64,000 bases of DNA from Serripes groenlandicus (taxonomy: Eukaryota > Mollusca > Bivalvia > Cardiida > Cardiidae): assembly GCA_031761405.1 (NCBI GenBank), contig JASEVX010000013.1, positions 50,396,227 to 50,460,226 on the forward strand, given 5' to 3'. A program made the translations under genes and the position numbers. Each line of letters starts with the position of its first letter. Position 1 is the stretch's first letter. Below the pieces are notes generated by a model, which was not told the DNA's origin, ran no database searches, and saw nothing but the letters and a program-made list of their open reading frames with translations. Shown here piece after piece: positions 11,075 to 23,859 of the stretch.

Positions 11075-12082
11075 ATGAACGGGAAAAGAAATCATAAACG
11101 TACAACGAAAGACACGTCCAGTCTAACAGATTCTCCTGAAATTACCCTGGACGAAATAAACTGTCTATCAAGCCTGTACGAATTACTTCCCTTTCAAATT
11201 ACACAAATAAATCAACTGAACACACTGTATACTCGTGTAGAATACCTCTGTTCCAGTGTATATTGAACACATGCTGGTAGGTTCATAAAATCACTCTTGT
11301 TTCAAACATAAATCGTCATTATACATGTATTATCTGAGAAAACGAACACTTGATCTGCTTGCGAGGGAACGAAGTCATAACAGGCTCTTTTCTCTTCGAA
11401 CCATTGTCATTCTAAAAGTGTTATAACTTCTAGAGAAACGTTATAGAGCCGTCATATCAAATTCGAAAATGACGAGTTCTATAATCACTCCAAGGGTTGT
11501 TATTTCAAATCCCTGACCCGTCGTTCTTTCTTTCAGATGATTGGACACACTCGGTAGATGTATTTATCTCATCGGTTTTAAGTTAAATTATAAGACACAG
11601 TGATTTGTCGTTAATTAATAATTGTTTTTGCGGAAATTTATATAGTGTTCCGTTACCGCTTTCTTACGACTTCGGACGGAAATCATCGAGTCTTACCAGG
11701 TTTTAAACGTAAAACAGGGTCGTAACATTTCCTGTCCGCTTTTTAGAATAGATATAACTTTAATCGAAAAGCTAGATTTGAATAACTCTAATAACCGTTT
11801 GATCGATACCAAGAGGGGGTACAACAAAGCCCTCATTTTGCCTGACGCGCCTCTGATACAAGTCGCGTCTAGCGGTTATGGGTCGTAATGCATATTGCGT
11901 ACAGTGAAGGCTCCGACGAGCTCTTACATGTACACAGTCTTACCAGATCCTTACTCGGTCAGGTACATAGTTTTACTAAAGTCCAGAAGTGTATCCCCAT
12001 TAATCTAATCTACTTATATACTACCGATAACAGTAAGTCAATAAGACCGGAATCCGCTAGATGCGGCTCATAACATACACGT
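11075..12082. repeat. Composite dispersed repeat R2, copy 2
   Basis: Blocks shared with 24640-25560 include CGAATTACTTCCCTTTCAAA, CTGTTCCAGTGTATATTGAA, GGCTCTTTTCTCTTCGAACC and TACAGTGAAGGCTCCGACGA, in the same order. The 63- and 61-codon frames beginning at 11075 and 11888 lie in repeat sequence and are not conserved between copies. Confidence 0.6.
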
Positions 12083-12310
12083 GACTGCCTCAGTGGGGGT
12101 AATGGAAGAGCCTCAATCTCGATGACTGAAGGAAGCGTGATCGAACCCCGAACCGGTCATACCATATACTTTTAAAAATTGTAAAAGTCCCTTTCTCTCC
12201 TTGCGTTCAGTATTGTTTGCCTAGCAACAAGGCTAACTTTCTGTTTTCAGGAGAAATGGATCAGTAATACTGACGGCCTACCCAGGAAATGCCGTGATAT
12301 AATTGTTGAC
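12083..12310 (+). mobile_element. SINE (CCTCAGTG-head type), attached to R2
   Basis: The head is GACTGCCTCAGTGGGGGTAA with a degenerate B-box (GTGATCGAACCCCGAACCGG). A central TTGCGTTCAGTATTGTTTGC block follows, then a tail ACGGCCTACCCAGGAAATGC and CGTGATATAATTGTT. As at 25560 and 59408, it sits at the 3' end of an R2 copy, so the SINE may be a structural part of R2. Confidence 0.65.
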
Positions 12311-14229
12311 GAATTTGATATCCTCATGAGAAAAATGTACACACAACATTTCTACTGCTGTTTATGAAATCAGATTTGTTTTCAAAACGATACAGATAAT
12401 GAGCCGAAATGATGACATTATTCATTATGAAGTACAACGTCATTACAGGCATTGGTATATTTTGTTAACTTCAATTTGAATTAAACCAAATACTTTGGAG
12501 AAATGAGATACTATTAACAATTTAATTGCTAAAATTAGCATTATATGATCTTATCTGAATTATTCAATCCTATTAATGGACGGACAATAAATAACCAAAG
12601 GACGTTTCAATTTATGAATGTAATTTGTCCAATAGCCAGAAATCTAGTTATGTACATATATGTTAAATTTTCAATATCGAATCATCAAATTAACCACTAA
12701 GATTCATATGATATTCCAACGAAACACAATGCACCTACAATACCATGATCTAGCAATTATCTCACTCATATTCCTACTTATGCTTTAGGCATTTACTACT
12801 AATGAGCTTTTCTTTGTTCTGTAACCCACATCAGGACCTTTATTAGACTTGTACTATTTTTCTTCCACTGTATATATACACATATACCTTTACACATACA
12901 TATACATGAACCTATATGTATACATCTACACATACTTTCACCTTCACAAACCCTCAGCCTGTACATCTAAAAGATGATATTAATTTAAAAACATCTCTCC
13001 ATACATGTTATTTACAAAACCTTCTGATTTTTTGTTCAGTGCTTAATTTTACAATATCTTATTTCATAATTCCTCTTATCAATACTTAATGAACATGAAA
13101 TTTGTACAAAATATTACATAAGATATCATAACAACCAGCTGTCAATCATTTATATATATGCAAACAACATGGACATAACACCTAATTGTACTACAATTGG
13201 GCGGGCGGGTGGGTTTTTCTTTCACACTTTTCTAGACTTCTAGCTCAGCCAATCTAAATTCAAACTGTGAACAATATCACAAAGAAGAAAAGGAATAAAA
13301 TCCAAACAACCAATGAAAATGCAGCATAGAGCTTAGCATCGTCGTTGCTAGGTGAATACAATCATTATATGACGAATCAGAAGTCAATAGCCTTAGTAAT
13401 TATAAAAAGAACGTAATTTAGACTCTTGTCGTCCTCATAATTAAATATATATTTTTTTATTGCTAAATATCTTCCGCTGAAGATTTAGAGTCACATCCCA
13501 GCTCATCATAGACTTTGCGTGTATCTATAGTGAAATTACACTTTTCTCAATAATCAAAGTTTCATTTATAGATATTTTTCATCGTTTTCTTTCGGTGTTT
13601 TCAAAGTTGTGTGGGAAAGTATTTACCCGCCATTTGTTTGCACATTCCACGAAATAAATGAGATAATTCGCCTCATATTAAGTCATAAATGGTTGACCTT
13701 TTCAATACGTTTGACAATACAACAATCTAACAGTTTTCTTTACTTCTTATGGAGTAGTCACATATTTGGATTAATTAATGAAAAGACTGATATATGTCTA
13801 CTTTGATCGCAAGTGATGTTGGGAAATAAAATGTTTACGTAACAAGATTCATAAAAGGAAATAACCAGTTGAGATTACAAGTATGATCAGAAAATGATAC
13901 ACCATGGTTATAGGCATATGCGTCAGTATTCTAACGAGTCGGGGGAAAAGTCAGATGACTCCGTTGAGAGCAGCTGTTCTGTATATGTCCAAACTACCAG
14001 CTAAAACGGATGGTGAGTTTTGGATTCTGACAAGGGTTTATTATTGGTGGGTCCAGTAAAATAATAACATATAAGTCAAAATAAGATAAAAATAAAAATA
14101 TAGGTTATGTGTTGTTGTTAAAAAGGTTAGTTAAAAGAAAAATAATCGGAATAGAGATACAGATCTAGATTTATAGGTATATGTAAGAATTTCACTTCCA
14201 ATATTATTCAGTTACACCTAAGACGAAAT
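12311..14229. other. No gene recognised
   Basis: AT-rich. A (TA/CA)-rich stretch runs from about 12866 to 12935. The other open frames, including 65 codons from 13609, have no identifiable domain. Confidence 0.5.
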
Positions 14230-14640
14230 TCTCTCAAACAAACATATTGGGTTATCTCGAAAGTCAGCTCCGTTCAAGTGTTGGTTGCTATATATTTAGG
14301 TTCAAATCACTCGTATTTTAAACATAGCGCACCGCTATACAGGTCTCGTCACAGAAAAACGGACACTCGGGACTTTGAAAACATGAAAGAAACATATCTT
14401 CCTGCACCAGCGCGCCGTCATATCAGGCTTTTCGTCCGACATTGTATAAGATTGTTTAGAAACACTGTAAACCGCGTATATTCAGTCGGTATAGAAGCTG
14501 GCTCTCTATTGAAGGATTGTTCGTCGGAACCCGACTCGACTCGGCCATTCATACTTTCCAATGATTGACAAAAAACAGTATTTAGCTCGTTTTTTCTAAT
14601 TATGACACAAAGTAATTCAGAATGTCGTACTCGTCTTTAG
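14230..14640. repeat. Composite dispersed repeat R2, copy 3, left part
   Basis: AAACGGACACTCGGGACTTT, TTCCTGCACCAGCGCGCCGT and CATCAGG-like blocks match 6213-6310 and 24885-24990. A 96-codon frame begins at 14278, but it covers these repeat blocks and has no counterpart frame in the other copies. Confidence 0.6.
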
Positions 14641-14734
14641 TTAAGAACTATTTATAGGTCAATGTTAATAAATCATGACTGATGGCTGTATCCTGGATAT
14701 CTTACCAGTATTCGAGACATATGCATTGAAAAGT

Positions 14735-14812
14735 CTCATAGGCAGAACAGGATTCGAAACACGGACCTTTAGTTCGAGAAGCCGTAGCTGTACGCCAGCA
14801 TAGCTGTTTCTT
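14735..14812 (-). mobile_element. tRNA-like SINE head relic
   Basis: The minus strand contains a strong B-box, GTTTCGAATCC, preceded by AGCTACGGCTTCTCGAACTA. No complete cloverleaf can be drawn and no common tail is seen, so this is an old tRNA-derived fragment. Confidence 0.45.
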
Positions 14813-15119
14813 ACGTCAGTGTGTTTTACTATGATAAGGGACATGTGGAGCTTTCAATGAATTGACACACTGTATGATATGAGTTGTATTATTTTAAATG
14901 TGATTTCGTAAATGGTTTTGAGCCGCATTGGGCAGAAATAAATGCTGTTGTATCATCAAAGAGAGGAGACATATGCAGTCCTGAGTTAAAGGTTAAACAT
15001 CCCTTAAGACTTAACGCTTTCCGTTATGTGATCGGTCTTGATCGGGGGCTTTTCGGGAATTTCCGGTAAATGAATGACACGTCCCCAAAAAAAACGATTT
15101 CGTCCGACTTCTGAAGAAA

Positions 15120-16510
15120 ATCGCCAAGCCTTTATATTGTTAACACTTGTACGAATATTGTTGAGCCATTAAACTGTCAAAAAATACCGATCTCGTTCGA
15201 ACATTGACAAACCATTATACTGTCAGTAAATACCGATGTCGAGCAAACATTGACGAACAATTATACTGTTAATAAATACCGATATCGAGCAAACATTGTC
15301 TAGCCTTCATACTGTTGATAAATACCGATCGCGTACGGTAATCTTCTATCCAATCCGCATACAACAGTCTTACTAGAGCGGTCACCTTGTTAACAATCGT
15401 AAAAAACATTGTCGAGCCATCATACTGTTAATAAATCTGATCTCGTATACACATTGGCTAGCTTTAGAACTGATAATGAACACCGATTTCATACGAAAAT
15501 CGTCGAGCCATCATAAATTAATAAATACCGATATCAAACGAGCATTGTCGGGTCATTATACTGTTAATAAATAACGATATATTAAAGACATTTGCCGATC
15601 CATTATACTGTTGATACGTACAAATCTCGTGCAAATATTTTCGATCCATTATTCTGTTAATAATTATCGATATCGTGCGATCTACGACGAGCCTTTATAC
15701 TGGCAATAAATACTAATATCGGACGAACAGTGTAGAGCCATTTTACTGTTTATTAATACCGATATGTACGGACATTGTCGAGCTATTATACTGTTGATAA
15801 ATACCGATCTCGTGCGAACATTGTCGAGCAATTATACTAATGATAAAAACCGATCTCGTACGGACACATTTCCGAGTTTTTATACTGTTGAAGAATACCG
15901 ATCTCGTGCGGATATTGTCCAGCCTTAATACTGTTGATATATACAGAACTAATACGGACATTGTCGAGCCTTCATACAGTTAATAATAACCGATCTCGTA
16001 TGAACATTGTCGAGCCATTATACTGTTAATAAATACCGATCTCGTACAGACATGTTCGAGCCTTTATACTGTTGATGAGTACCGATCTCGTACAAACATT
16101 GTCGAGCCATTAAACTGTTAATAAATACCAATTCCGTACGAACATTTTCAAACCTTTATACTGTTGATAAATATCAATCACGTGCGGACATTATCAAGCC
16201 AATGAACTGTTAATACATACAGGTCTCGTACGAACATTGTCAAGCCTTTATACTGTTGATATATGCTGATCTCGTGCGAAAATTGTAGAACCATTATATT
16301 GTTGATAGATATCAATCTCGTACGGATATTGTTGAGCCTTTATACTGTTGATAAATGCTGATCTTGTGCAAACATTATCGAACTATTAAATTGTTGATAT
16401 ATATATATATCAATCTCGTACGAACATTGTCGATTCTTTAAACTGTTGATAAATACCGAACTCGTGCAAACTTTGTCGAGCCTTTATAGTGTTGATCAAT
16501 ATAAATCTCG
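15120..16510. repeat. 46 bp minisatellite array inside R2
   Basis: CATTGTCG starts at 15773 and 15819, a 46 bp period. The unit is ATTGTCGAGCCATTATACTG then TTGATAAATACCGATCTCGT and CGAA. About 30 diverged units are present. Only a few decayed units occupy the matching place in the R2 copies at 6640-6780 and 25170-25330, so the array has expanded here. No coding is inferred. Confidence 0.85.
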
Positions 16511-16720
16511 TATGGAAATCAGCTATCCAACCCGCATCCGCAAAGTCTCATCGGAGCTATCACTGTGGTATACATGTAATGTTCTCTATAATGTATCTTC
16601 CGAAGATATAACTCAAATCCGATTAGCTACGCCAGGTTACTATTATATAATCCCGTTACAGAGAGTCAATGATACACTTAATCACACGACACGGCTCACG
16701 CATACTAAAGCACATTAAAT
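16511..16720. repeat. Composite dispersed repeat R2, copy 3, right part
   Basis: GTATACATGTAATGTTCTCT and ATAATCCCGTTACAGAGAGT match the region before the SINE in other R2 copies (for example TATGATCCCGTTACGGTCAG at 59341). The 90-codon frame from 16446 runs from the array into this repeat and is not called a gene. Confidence 0.5.
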
Positions 16721-17329
16721 GATAAATTATTTGACAAACATAACTTGATTGCATTAGTTAATATTGTATTCTCCTCTATCCATATTGTCAGTAATTTATA
16801 TCACTGGAATATTATACTTCACTTATGACCACGGTTAAAGCGACTACTCTCGATCTAGAAACGATCAGTCACGAGGATGCCGATAAGCATAATTTACTCA
16901 TTTTTTTTTATACACAAATGTTTTTCCCAATATCATTCAAATGCATTTATTTATATAAATAACACTATTTTGTTCATACTTTTTTATCTAACGTACGTTG
17001 GAGTAATCTTGAGAAATCGAGTAGTGAAGAAAGTTAACAAGTAGTATGAAACATATGGTTTGATTCCACTTTTCGACGCAAATGAAAACTAATTAATTAT
17101 GTAAAGAAACATATTTGAATAGCATTGAAAACTAGATGGATGTTTTTTGTCACACACAAATGTGTCTCCGCCCCCGCCGACCCCCCCCCCCCCCCCCCCT
17201 TCCCCCCCACCCCCCCCCACCACCACATTGCACTGTGTCAATGATTGTAATACTGGATTTAAATTTCATTTTTGAGTGTAAAGTGTATTTACAGAATGAT
17301 AACTAAATGTATTCAAGAGAGAGTTTTTG
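16721..17329. other. No gene; poly-C tract
   Basis: A C-rich tract of about 50 bp lies at 17171-17220, broken only by TT and A. It could be a site of assembly or sequencing error. Confidence 0.7.
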
Positions 17330-18190
17330 TTTTGCCTTGACCTTGAACTAAAGGATATAATAAATATTTGCTCTGCACAGCGTCTCAATACGGTAAATAT
17401 TTATGTAAGTTATTATAAAATCCTTTGAACGGTTCAAACGTTTTTGAAAGGACAGGATTCCATATGACTGTTGACGTGTAATTGTGACCTTGACCTTGAA
17501 CAAGTGGTAAATTATTACAAAATTCTTCAAACGGTTCAAAAGTTATTGACGGCTAGGAAATATAGTTACCTTGACCCAAAGTGGTTGTCATATGCGCTCT
17601 GCACATCGTCTCAATATGGTGAACATTTGTCGTGGGAAATTTAAAAAGCTTTAAAATGATTCAGAAGTATTATTTTGGAAAACACGAAACATATTCATAT
17701 GACCTTTGACCTGTTATTGCGAACTTGACCTCGAATCAAAGTGGTTGTAACATGCACTCTGCACATCGTCTAATATGGTTTATATGTGTGATGAGTTATT
17801 TCAAAATCTTATTAGCAGTTCAAAAATTATGGAGCAGACACGACATATAGTCATATGACCTTTTACCTCTAATTCTTACCTTGACCTCGAACCAGCAACT
17901 TTTCAATCAGCGCTCTGAACATCGTCCCAGTAGGGTGAATATTTGTGGTGAATTATTTTAATATCCTTCAATCGTTTCAACATCTATTGAGCGGTCAAAC
18001 ACTATAATCATATGTCGCTTGACCTGTAATTGCGACCTTGATATTGAACCAAAATGTTTGTAACATGCGCTCTGTACATTGCCTCAGTATGTTGAACATG
18101 TGTAGTGGGCTATTACAAAATACTTCGAGCGGTTAAAAAGTTATTAAGCACACACGAAATATAGACATATGACATTTAACCTGTAATTTG
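17330..18190. repeat. ~158 bp tandem repeat, about five units
   Basis: Variants of GCGCTCTGCACATCGTCTCA occur near 17594, 17754, 17910 and 18066, spaced 156-160 bp, with an earlier diverged copy near 17370. Each unit also has ATATGACCTTTGACCTGTAA, TGCGACCTTGACCTCGAACC and CGGTTCAAAAGTTATTGA. Confidence 0.8.
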
Positions 18191-19080
18191 GAATGAATGA
18201 ATGGTGTTTTAAGGCCCGTCGATAACTAAGGTCATTTTGGGCGCTTAATAATTTACTTACTGTAAATGATGAAATAATTAAAATTTATTAGACAAAACAA
18301 TCAAACATGATGTATGCGATACTTAACATTAATATAAAACGACATGTAAGCCAATGTAAAACAGAATTTAGGCAAACAAGCCAAACACTACTATGTAATA
18401 CTTAACATAAAGATAAACAATATGTGAGAAAATTTGGAACAGGATCTGTAAAAGTAATGCATGTGCAAAAGCACGATTTAAGAAATAATCATATCTCATT
18501 AAAAATATTTATTTCCCTAAGGAAATCAAATACAAGTTCAGGTTTGACAGACTCAAAGAGCTGACGAATACTTTGAGCCTTGAATCACGTATTGGAGAGA
18601 AATCAGCACATTCCAGAAGAATGTGCTGTACTGAAAGTTGTGTAAAACATAGAATACATTGAGGTGCTTCCTCACCTTTCAATAAGTATGCATGAGTTAA
18701 TCATGTGTGTCCAATGCGTAAACGAGCAAGGACAATTTATTCTAGGCGAGAGGATCTACAACCTGGCAGCCACTCACCAAGTACTGACTTGATTGAGTGC
18801 AGTTTATTATTTACTTGCTCATTCCAATCACTTTGCCACTTATCGTAAAGTAAAACATTTATTAAAGGTTTAACATCGGAATAAGGTATTTTAAAAGGTA
18901 AAATATCTTGTGAAAGAGCAGACTTTGCTGCCAAGTCAGCATGTTCATTACCGTGAATGCCCATATGACTGCTGGGTATGCAGTGTATGCAGTGTGAGCA
19001 TTGACCATATATGCATGTATACATCTGAATAATCTAAAGGCTTTATTGTATGAGGGATAGTGTAAATTATAAACAAAATA
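18191..19080 (-). mobile_element. 5'-truncated non-LTR retrotransposon (RNase H region and 3' UTR)
   Basis: This is the decayed 3' end of a LINE with an RNase H domain, probably Jockey or a related clade. On the minus strand, 19024-18737 encodes an RNase H C-terminal part with SSHMGIHGNEHADLAAKSAL, then WQSDWNEQVNNKLHSIK and LGEW. After a frame change near 18740 the text continues ARLRIGHT, LLKGEEAPQCI and LSVQHILLECADFSPIRD, a typical end of such proteins. A 3' UTR follows and ends in (ATTC)n at about 18192-18205. The copy is cut short at its 5' end, and frameshifts and stops make it inactive. The clade is an inference. Confidence 0.8.
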
Positions 19081-19668
19081 AACCACAGGCTGGGCATGCA
19101 GAGTGACTTATCCGTTGTATTCTTATAATTTAAAACATATAGATGTCCTATTAAATAATGGTATCGGCTTAACAATAAAATGTATCGAGAATCCAATTAT
19201 AATATCAAAGCAGAAGTAAAATCCTGTATAATAAACAAGCGCATTGAATCATTAAATGCAATGCTTCTAAATTTAGAAATTTGAAGGAGTTGGTTGAAAA
19301 GGTGTCAAGGGAAGTTTACACCTCTAATATGAGGAATTAGATCATAATATTGTTTTGAACGGGAATGAAACCCTGGTCACCCACGTCACACACGTGCAAC
19401 TCGTATATGCTCACCCTTTCATCAGCCTGAATTTTAAATTGCAGGGTGTCAAACGGTATCTTTAAACACGATACATACATATATATTGTAACGGAAAATA
19501 GCTCATCGAATATGTTTACCTTCGCCGTGCACAATTAACTTTTAAGCTTGACCAGTTTGTAATATGTTTATAAAGTATCACATCATTTACACGTTCTTTT
19601 AGATAATAGGACTATCTGTTTACAGTTGAGTCGGAATCGGAAAGCCGATTCGACTCGATTCACAAACA
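19081..19668. other. No gene recognised
   Basis: There are only short frames. The sequence just upstream of the LINE relic (19081-19330) may hold more of it, but I cannot recognise further RNase H or reverse transcriptase motifs. Confidence 0.45.
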
Positions 19669-20371
19669 TTGTACATGTATATTCGTTTGGTTCGCTTAAA
19701 AATATTGTTTTCATATTTCATATTTAATTCTGTTATTTTTATATTTCAAAAGACATGGCTAAGGTCAAGTCCACCCAAAGGAAATCAATCTGTCCTACGT
19801 GTAAAAAGTGTCTCGCCCAACAAAGAAGACCATGTCAAGTCAAGATATGTTTCATGTCAACATATATGTTCTAAATGCGTTTGGTTGCGGGAAAGACTTT
19901 CGGTACTAGAAATACTATCTAAAGCACATACGAAGAGTTCATACGTCAGGTAGCGAAACAGAAGTATGACCTACTGAAGTGGTTACACAATAATGTGGAG
20001 GGTTTGATAAAAGTGGCATGGACAAACAAAAGGGGGTGGCCGCGAGTATGAACATGTATCAAGTGATGCAGACAGTAAGTGGGATGACGAGCGTGACATT
20101 GATATATGCGTTAAAACTACAAATTTGGAGAAAGTTGACAATGATAGCGAGGAAAAGAGTGAGGGGAAAAAAAGTCAGAGCAAAAGATGGCCGAGAGGCC
20201 GAGAAGGTTGCTAAAACGCATGCGAATGACAAACCATCCATAAGGCCATTCAGTGATGCATGTAGTGAAGAGGGAACACACAACAAAGTGGATCAAAAGT
20301 TTCTGCTGGGTCGATTGTTTAGGAAGCGTACAATGCCTATGCCAGTCGGACCTTCAAAGTATTTTTTTTAA
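19669..20371 (+). pseudogene. Possible decayed C2H2 zinc-finger gene
   Basis: No frame is intact, but pieces in different frames look protein-like. From about 19870 one frame reads FGCGKDFRY, stop, KYYLKHIRRVHTSGS, resembling the second half of a C2H2 zinc finger (Cys, 12 residues, His, 4 residues, His) with a stop inside. Downstream another frame has an acidic and basic stretch (DERDIDICVKT, DNDSEEKSEGKKSQSKRW). A separate 117-codon frame starts at 20018. The first zinc-binding Cys is not in frame, so the domain call is weak. It could instead be non-coding sequence. Confidence 0.3.
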
Positions 20372-20649
20372 CGATTTCATCTGTTTTATTGTAAATGCAA
20401 CGAAATGTAATGGCACACCTTTAAGTCATACTAGGTAGTATTAAATCACTCGTGAAAGAGTTTTAAGTAGCCAAAGTTATGAATACACTGAATTTTGGAT
20501 GTGTAAGATTCACCATTTTCAAATAAACTGTTGTTAGACCACATGTATATTGTTTTAATCATTATTTAAAAACGGGTGTTAAAGATCCGCCATTAATAGA
20601 TACAGACAGGTACGTTAATTATAGGTTTCTTTGTAGTGTTCGGTAAAGA

Positions 20650-20760
20650 TCTGAAAGATTCGGGAATCCGCTAGGTGGCATAGCGGATAAGCAGTATAAA
20701 TACCGAGTTATCTGCAGTTTAGATCAGCCAAATCTCTGACCAGGGAACATCATTCACTTT
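20650..20760 (+). mobile_element. tRNA-like SINE head relic
   Basis: CGCTAGGTGGCATAGCGGATAAGC contains an A-box match (TGGCATAGCGG). A degenerate B-box-like GCAGTTTAGATCAGC follows. No common SINE tail is recognised. Confidence 0.4.
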
Positions 20761-20933
20761 AATTAGTTCTCCTGTAATGTTGGGTGTTAGGTGTTGCTGG
20801 AACAAAATCACTCTCGAGGCAGCCTCGCTGTATTCTGAACGTGAGACAGATTGCCAAGCTTCACAGTGTTGCTGGGAGCGTAGTGGGCTTGTTTAAGACT
20901 TTTGATGAAAAGGAGCTGCTGAGACTATATAAG

Positions 20934-21031
20934 GCGCTATGAAGCCTAGTGTTGTGAAACCTGGCGCTGTGAAGCATGGCGTTGTGAAGCTAGCGTTGTG
21001 GAGCCTGGTGCTATGAAGACTAGCGCTGATT
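20934..21031. repeat. 15 bp minisatellite, about 6.5 units
   Basis: The unit is near GCGTTGTGAAGCCTG with units of 14-15 bp. It is a local GC-richer patch in AT-rich DNA. Confidence 0.8.
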
Positions 21032-23859
21032 TGCAGAAGAAAAGCATCGCCTCCTTCTGGGTAGCTTTTGTGCCTCGCCTGATTGCAAGGGTGAATTTGA
21101 TAGTCGCCAGAGAGCAGCTTTGGCTTATTATGACATTGTCTCAAAGAAGCAAGTTCAAACAGTGAGTGAAACTGCACCCGTTATATGTATTGCAAGTTCA
21201 CGCAATATATGTATTAGTTTTTTGTGAATGATACCTGTCTGTTTTCATTATTAGTGATGCTTCTTTGGATCTAAATCCTGTATATAATCATATGTACTAA
21301 TCAGAAGGCAAGGTAGCCATAAGGTAAATTTATATCTGTTAAATTGATTTATTGATTTTTATGTAATAACCGCTCGGTACGTAAAACCGTTACAGTCATA
21401 TCCTTTAATAAATAACTTAGAATTGCATGCAATAAAACTATTGTGAACCAGCTATCAACTAAAATAAACCATTACAAATGGCTTCTATAAGCGTGCATTT
21501 GTAGTCAAAGCCACGTTATTTACGAATATATGTAACTGTTCAACTGATTCAATTGTGTTTATGCTTGCATGTCATATAATACCAATCATACTTTGTTATT
21601 TGCGAGCGTCTGTCGTTTAATATCTGTAGATACCACAATCACGGCCTCAAATCGCTCTCATTTCGAATGAAACTTTCTAAAATGTTAGGTCATATGGATA
21701 TATTTCGAACACTAGACTTTCATAGGCATGATCGTCATATTACAAGGAGGGGAAAAGCTATCTGAAATGTTCTGATTGAGTTAGATCAATTGTATAATGT
21801 ACATACATATTAAACGCGTGCGAATGGCTATTGAAAACGTTCCCTTATCTTCCCCAATCATACCAGGAAAGATAATTGTATACTTTAAATATCTGTTTTA
21901 CAGAAATAGTCAATGGCTTAGAAAAGTGAATCCGTTGAAAAAGATGTGGCTTATGCACTCTAAGCATTTTCAAACTGTTTTAGCAGCTTGGGATTAAATT
22001 AAAGCGATCTATAGAACATAATATGTCGCCTGCTAAAAATAATTTAAGTATGAAGGACTGACGGACATTGAAAAGTGATCTCTATTAAAGATAGGCAGCA
22101 CTCAACCTGTAAAAAATGTCTGTGACTCGACTGTATCCGTTAAACCGTTTCCCTGATACAGACTAATGGTGTCAGTTCATTCTAAGGAACACTAAGGAAC
22201 ACTGATATTTTTGTGCGATTCTACTTTTCCCTGTTACGGCAGATTTCCCCCCTTTGGAGCTGATTGATTGATTTATTTCAATTAATAAAATACATGACTC
22301 GGCACATCGATATATTTGATACATATCAGTTTATATAGGTTAAATATAATAAGAAATATGTTAACACAAATATTATTGTATTGAATTATAAAACACATAA
22401 AATAAGAGTATTATGATAACCATTTACTAACCAATGAGGGCACTCACAAAGGGAAAACTAAATCCCTTGTTTCCATTATGGTTCTTTCTAAAGCGTTAAG
22501 CCTTCACTGGGGAAACATGCTTTAATGCCAAGCCTGGTACCCAGTTTCCGAATGTATCATAGTACCAAACACTACATGCATGGTCGAAATGACATTGAAA
22601 CAAAGACATAACTATCATCTGTCTTATCTGTATAGCTTAACACATTTAATTTACTATACGAAAAAGATTGTCTAGCTTTAGCATTTTTAAATTATATAGT
22701 AAAACCACTGACTCAGGGTTACTTCAAATATTTGACGAATGCAGTATGCGTTTCTTTATATTGGAATCATTGTTGAGTAGTCAGAAATTGCTTATTATGA
22801 TAATTAATTTGTATGTGTGTAGATCAACATGTACGAATATAGACAATGTTAAATCGTCGAATTCCCACAAAGAAAAGTTATCAAAAACTGAATGAATTGT
22901 TCAAGATGTGTAAACCATTTTAGCTAAGAAATGAATAATGGGGAGAAAATATAACCCGTCTATTTGAAAATATTCTGTCAACGGGTGTTGATTCTTATAT
23001 GACTTAGCCGTTATGGGGACAGAGTTGTTTAAACATGAATAGATAACACATGCTAACTTGTACCTGTTCCCTCGGGGGCTATATCGAAAAGAAACAAAAA
23101 AGTCAAAGGTTGCAAATCTGTGTTATTCATTGTTCGCAAAAACATATTAATGTCGCTTGCTACATATGTGGCTAAATGACTCATCGTACCGAATTATAAC
23201 TAGACCTAACTTAATGTATCCAATTCCAAATTAGTCGTTCAGTATCACGCCATTCAGAAGGATAATATCCACGAGTTTGATGAATCATAGATAAGTGTAC
23301 ATTATTCGTGATATTATAAAGTGACGTACCAATGCTGAATCGTTAACCTGCAAACGCAATGAAATAATCCCTATTTTGTAAAATATGATGGCATTACGTA
23401 TTGAAATATACACGAAAACGGCGGACAGCTCCCATCATGTTTTATGATCGCAGTAGGTCTGTACTACCTATACAACATCTAGCTCTAAATCGTTATGTTA
23501 AACTACATTATGATTTAAATATGTTTTTATTTGAATGTCTATAATCATATTATTGTACATACGTGAGAAACATACTTGTTTAAATCGCTACGTTTGGGAA
23601 TGAGTCTTATAAAATATATCATAATATTTAATCGTACAAAGCTCTACAATTGTTCATTGTCGCTCATTGTTCAGTAGGTTGTCAGTCTATTGTTTAACCG
23701 TTTTCCTGATACATTATGCCCATGCAGAAGACGGGTTTCGAAAAAAGTAATTAGGTTTTCCGTAGACGTTAAGAAAACCTTTAGTTTGATACCTTCAATT
23801 TTGATCACGTGTTAGACAGTCGTCCACTCACCATGACCTCTATGTCAATTTTGTTTGGT
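21032..23859. other. No gene recognised; possible retroelement 3' tail
   Basis: No domain-bearing frame is seen. At 22262-22280 the minus strand ends in AAATCAATCAATCAG after an AT-rich stretch and GC-richer text up to about 22530 (GTTTCCCCAGTGAAGGCTTA). This could be the 3' end of another non-LTR element, but I see no coding motif. Confidence 0.35.

Noticed and set aside
14278..14568. 96-codon plus-strand frame
   Set aside because: It lies in composite repeat R2, and the matching parts of other R2 copies are not open in the same frame.
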